Assembly: GCA_039815415.1 (NCBI GenBank)
Contig: JBCBZH010000228.1
Location: forward strand, 1-7,394
Source of the DNA: JBCBZH01 sp039815415
Lineage (GTDB): Bacteria; Bacteroidota; Rhodothermia; Rhodothermales; Rubricoccaceae
Length of the DNA: 7,394 bases
Direction: 5' to 3'
In this document: piece by piece, positions 6,380-7,394 of the stretch
Layout: the number at the start of each line of letters is the position of its first letter
How positions within the stretch are numbered: position 1 is the stretch's first letter
Program-made: the position numbers and the translations under genes
Notes under the pieces: generated by a model
Database searches by the model: none
Told to the model about the DNA's origin: nothing
Seen by the model: only the letters and a program-made list of their open reading frames with translations

Positions 6380-6393
6380 AGCGGCTACGCGAT

Positions 6394-7332
6394 CTAGGTC
6401 ACAACGGACACGAACAGGTCTTCCAGCGATTGCCGCTGCGGCTCCACAGATTCGATCTCGACTCCGCCAGCTCGTAGCGTATCCAGAGCGGCATTGAGAG
6501 CGGCGCGGTCCTCTACGGCCAGCGTCGATCGGGTCAGGGCGGAGGAGTCCTCGGTCGATTCCGCGGGAGGCTCCTCTACGGTCAGTACGGTATCCAGCGC
6601 GCTGGCGATCTCTGCCGGAATGGACGTGGAGTGAAGGCGCCACGTGCGGCCCGTCGTGGTCAGATCCATGACGGTGCCTTCTCGCACGAGATAGCCGTGG
6701 TTCAGGATGGCAACGCGGTCGCAGATCAGCTCCACCTCGCTGAGCAGATGCGAGTTCAGGAAGATGGCAACGCCCTCGTCACGCAGCGCCTCGAGCAGGT
6801 CCCGGATATCGCGGCGGCCGACGGGATCCACGCCATCGGTAGGCTCATCGAGGAAGAGGAGCTTGGGGCGGTTCATCAATGCCTGCGCGATGCCCAGGCG
6901 TTGCAGCATCCCTTTGGAATACGTGCCCACCTTACGATTCGCGGCATCGCTTAGGCGGACGCGTTCGAGCAGTTCGCCAGCTCGTTGGCGCCGGTCAGCA
7001 TCGGAGACGCGTGCCATCCGCGCGAACAGGTCGAGAGCTTCGGAGCCGGTCAGGAAGGTCGGGAAACGGTGGCCTTCGGGGAGGTAGCCCACAGCTGCCC
7101 GAGCCTCGGGCTGGCGAATGTCCTGCCCGAGGATCTCGCCCGACCCGGATGTTGGGCGCGCTAGCCCAAGAAGCAGCTTGACCAGGGTCGTCTTGCCCGC
7201 TCCGTTGGGTCCGAGGAGCCCGAAGGTTTCCCCGGCTGTCACCGACAAGTCCAGCGGCTTGAGGGCCTCGACGGGCTGGCGGCCGCCGTAGGTCTTGGAG
7301 AGTCCTGTTGTGCGGACGGCGAGATCACTCAC
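6394..7332 (-). CDS. ABC transporter ATP-binding protein (ABC-2 exporter type)
   Basis: The 312-residue protein has a complete nucleotide-binding domain: Walker A GPNGAGKT (41-48), YLPE in the Q-loop position (83-86), signature YSKGMLQRLGIAQ (138-150), Walker B LLFLDEP (158-164) with catalytic Glu163, D-loop GVDP (167-170) and switch His195 in NSHLLSEVE. A C-terminal region of about 85 residues (228-312) ends in SLEDLFVSVV, the common closing helix of exporter ATPases of the CcmA/NatA/drug-resistance group. The GTG at 7332 is the only possible start: a TAG lies two codons upstream in frame, and the conserved first strand begins a few residues in. It overlaps the stop of the preceding reading frame by 8 bases (GTGAGTGA), and the permease follows after 14 bases, so all are probably co-transcribed. 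The substrate is unknown. Confidence 0.95.
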   Translation of the reverse strand: MSDLAVRTTGLSKTYGGRQPVEALKPLDLSVTAGETFGLLGPNGAGKTTLVKLLLGLARPTSGSGEILGQDIRQPEARAAVGYLPEGHRFPTFLTGSEALDLFARMARVSDADRRQRAGELLERVRLSDAANRKVGTYSKGMLQRLGIAQALMNRPKLLFLDEPTDGVDPVGRRDIRDLLEALRDEGVAIFLNSHLLSEVELICDRVAILNHGYLVREGTVMDLTTTGRTWRLHSTSIPAEIASALDTVLTVEEPPAESTEDSSALTRSTLAVEDRAALNAALDTLRAGGVEIESVEPQRQSLEDLFVSVVT

Positions 7333-7394
7333 GATCTAGAAAGGCACGGAAGGGGTTCAACGGGTGCTGGGGATCGGAGGTTACGGTACCGTCC
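7325..7394 (-). CDS. C-terminal fragment of an unidentified upstream gene
   Basis: A minus-strand frame is open from the window edge to a TGA at 7327-7325 and ends with the residues HPLNPFRAFLDRE. Its stop overlaps the GTG start of the ATPase gene by 8 bases, a normal arrangement inside an operon, and its third codon positions are fairly GC-rich (14 of 22). Another frame is also open across this 70-base stretch but has poorer codon bias. With only 22 residues visible the gene cannot be identified. Confidence 0.4.
   Translation of the reverse strand, partial: DGTVTSDPQHPLNPFRAFLDRE

Noticed and set aside
5420..6397. A 325-codon open frame on the plus strand.
   Set aside because: It is exactly antisense to the ABC-2 permease, has a hydrophilic low-complexity composition and matches no family; the minus-strand permease explains the region.
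6380..6643. N-terminal extension of the permease frame.
   Set aside because: It would overlap the ATPase gene by about 250 bases and encodes an Arg-rich stretch before the normal permease N-terminus.
7383..7392. Palindrome ACGGTACCGT near the window edge.
   Set aside because: Ten bases is short, it probably lies inside the end of a coding frame, and no second copy is present.

Overview
This 7.4 kb window is GC-rich bacterial DNA in which every gene I can support lies on the minus strand, so transcription runs from high to low coordinates. The best lineage guess is Bacteroidota in the broad sense, most likely Rhodothermota (moderate confidence, inferred). Three things point there. None of the chosen start codons has a recognisable Shine-Dalgarno sequence. 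At least one gene has a promoter of the TTTG-N19-TAnnTTTG type. The gene content (an M56 peptidase with a C-terminal extension, a TonB-type C-terminal domain, compact ABC-2 exporters) also fits. Gemmatimonadota would be the main alternative. There are no RNA genes, CRISPR arrays, insertion sequences or phage genes.

Layout in transcription order. (1) 7394-4432: the last codons of an unidentified gene, then an ABC ATPase (GTG start, overlapping the previous stop), an ABC-2 permease 14 bases later, and a predicted lipoprotein 22 bases after that. This is probably one operon and ends at a hairpin around 4380-4404. (2) 4318-2709: a hydrolase of the dimethylarginine dimethylaminohydrolase/arginine deiminase superfamily, followed closely by a family 2 glycosyltransferase of the TIGR04283 type. 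(3) 2567-1527: an exported protein with a beta-rich domain, a long coiled coil and a TonB-like C-terminal domain, with its own Bacteroidota-type promoter. (4) 1444-1: a BlaI/MecI-type repressor and an M56 (BlaR1-type) membrane metallopeptidase overlapping by 8 bases. The peptidase runs off the window edge.

The blaI-like/M56 pair is the best understood part. Its start region carries a perfect 16-base palindrome very like the known Bla/Mec operator, and a third half-site at the same 11-base spacing. The operator lies over the predicted -10 element and transcription start, so the pair is probably autoregulated and released when the peptidase senses an envelope signal. No beta-lactamase or penicillin-binding protein is visible, so the signal and target genes are unknown. 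The adjacent coiled-coil/TonB-domain protein is a candidate partner by position only.

I see no strong case for an entirely new system. The most notable points are the three-half-site operator, the M56 C-terminal extension and the neighbouring soluble TonB-domain coiled-coil protein.
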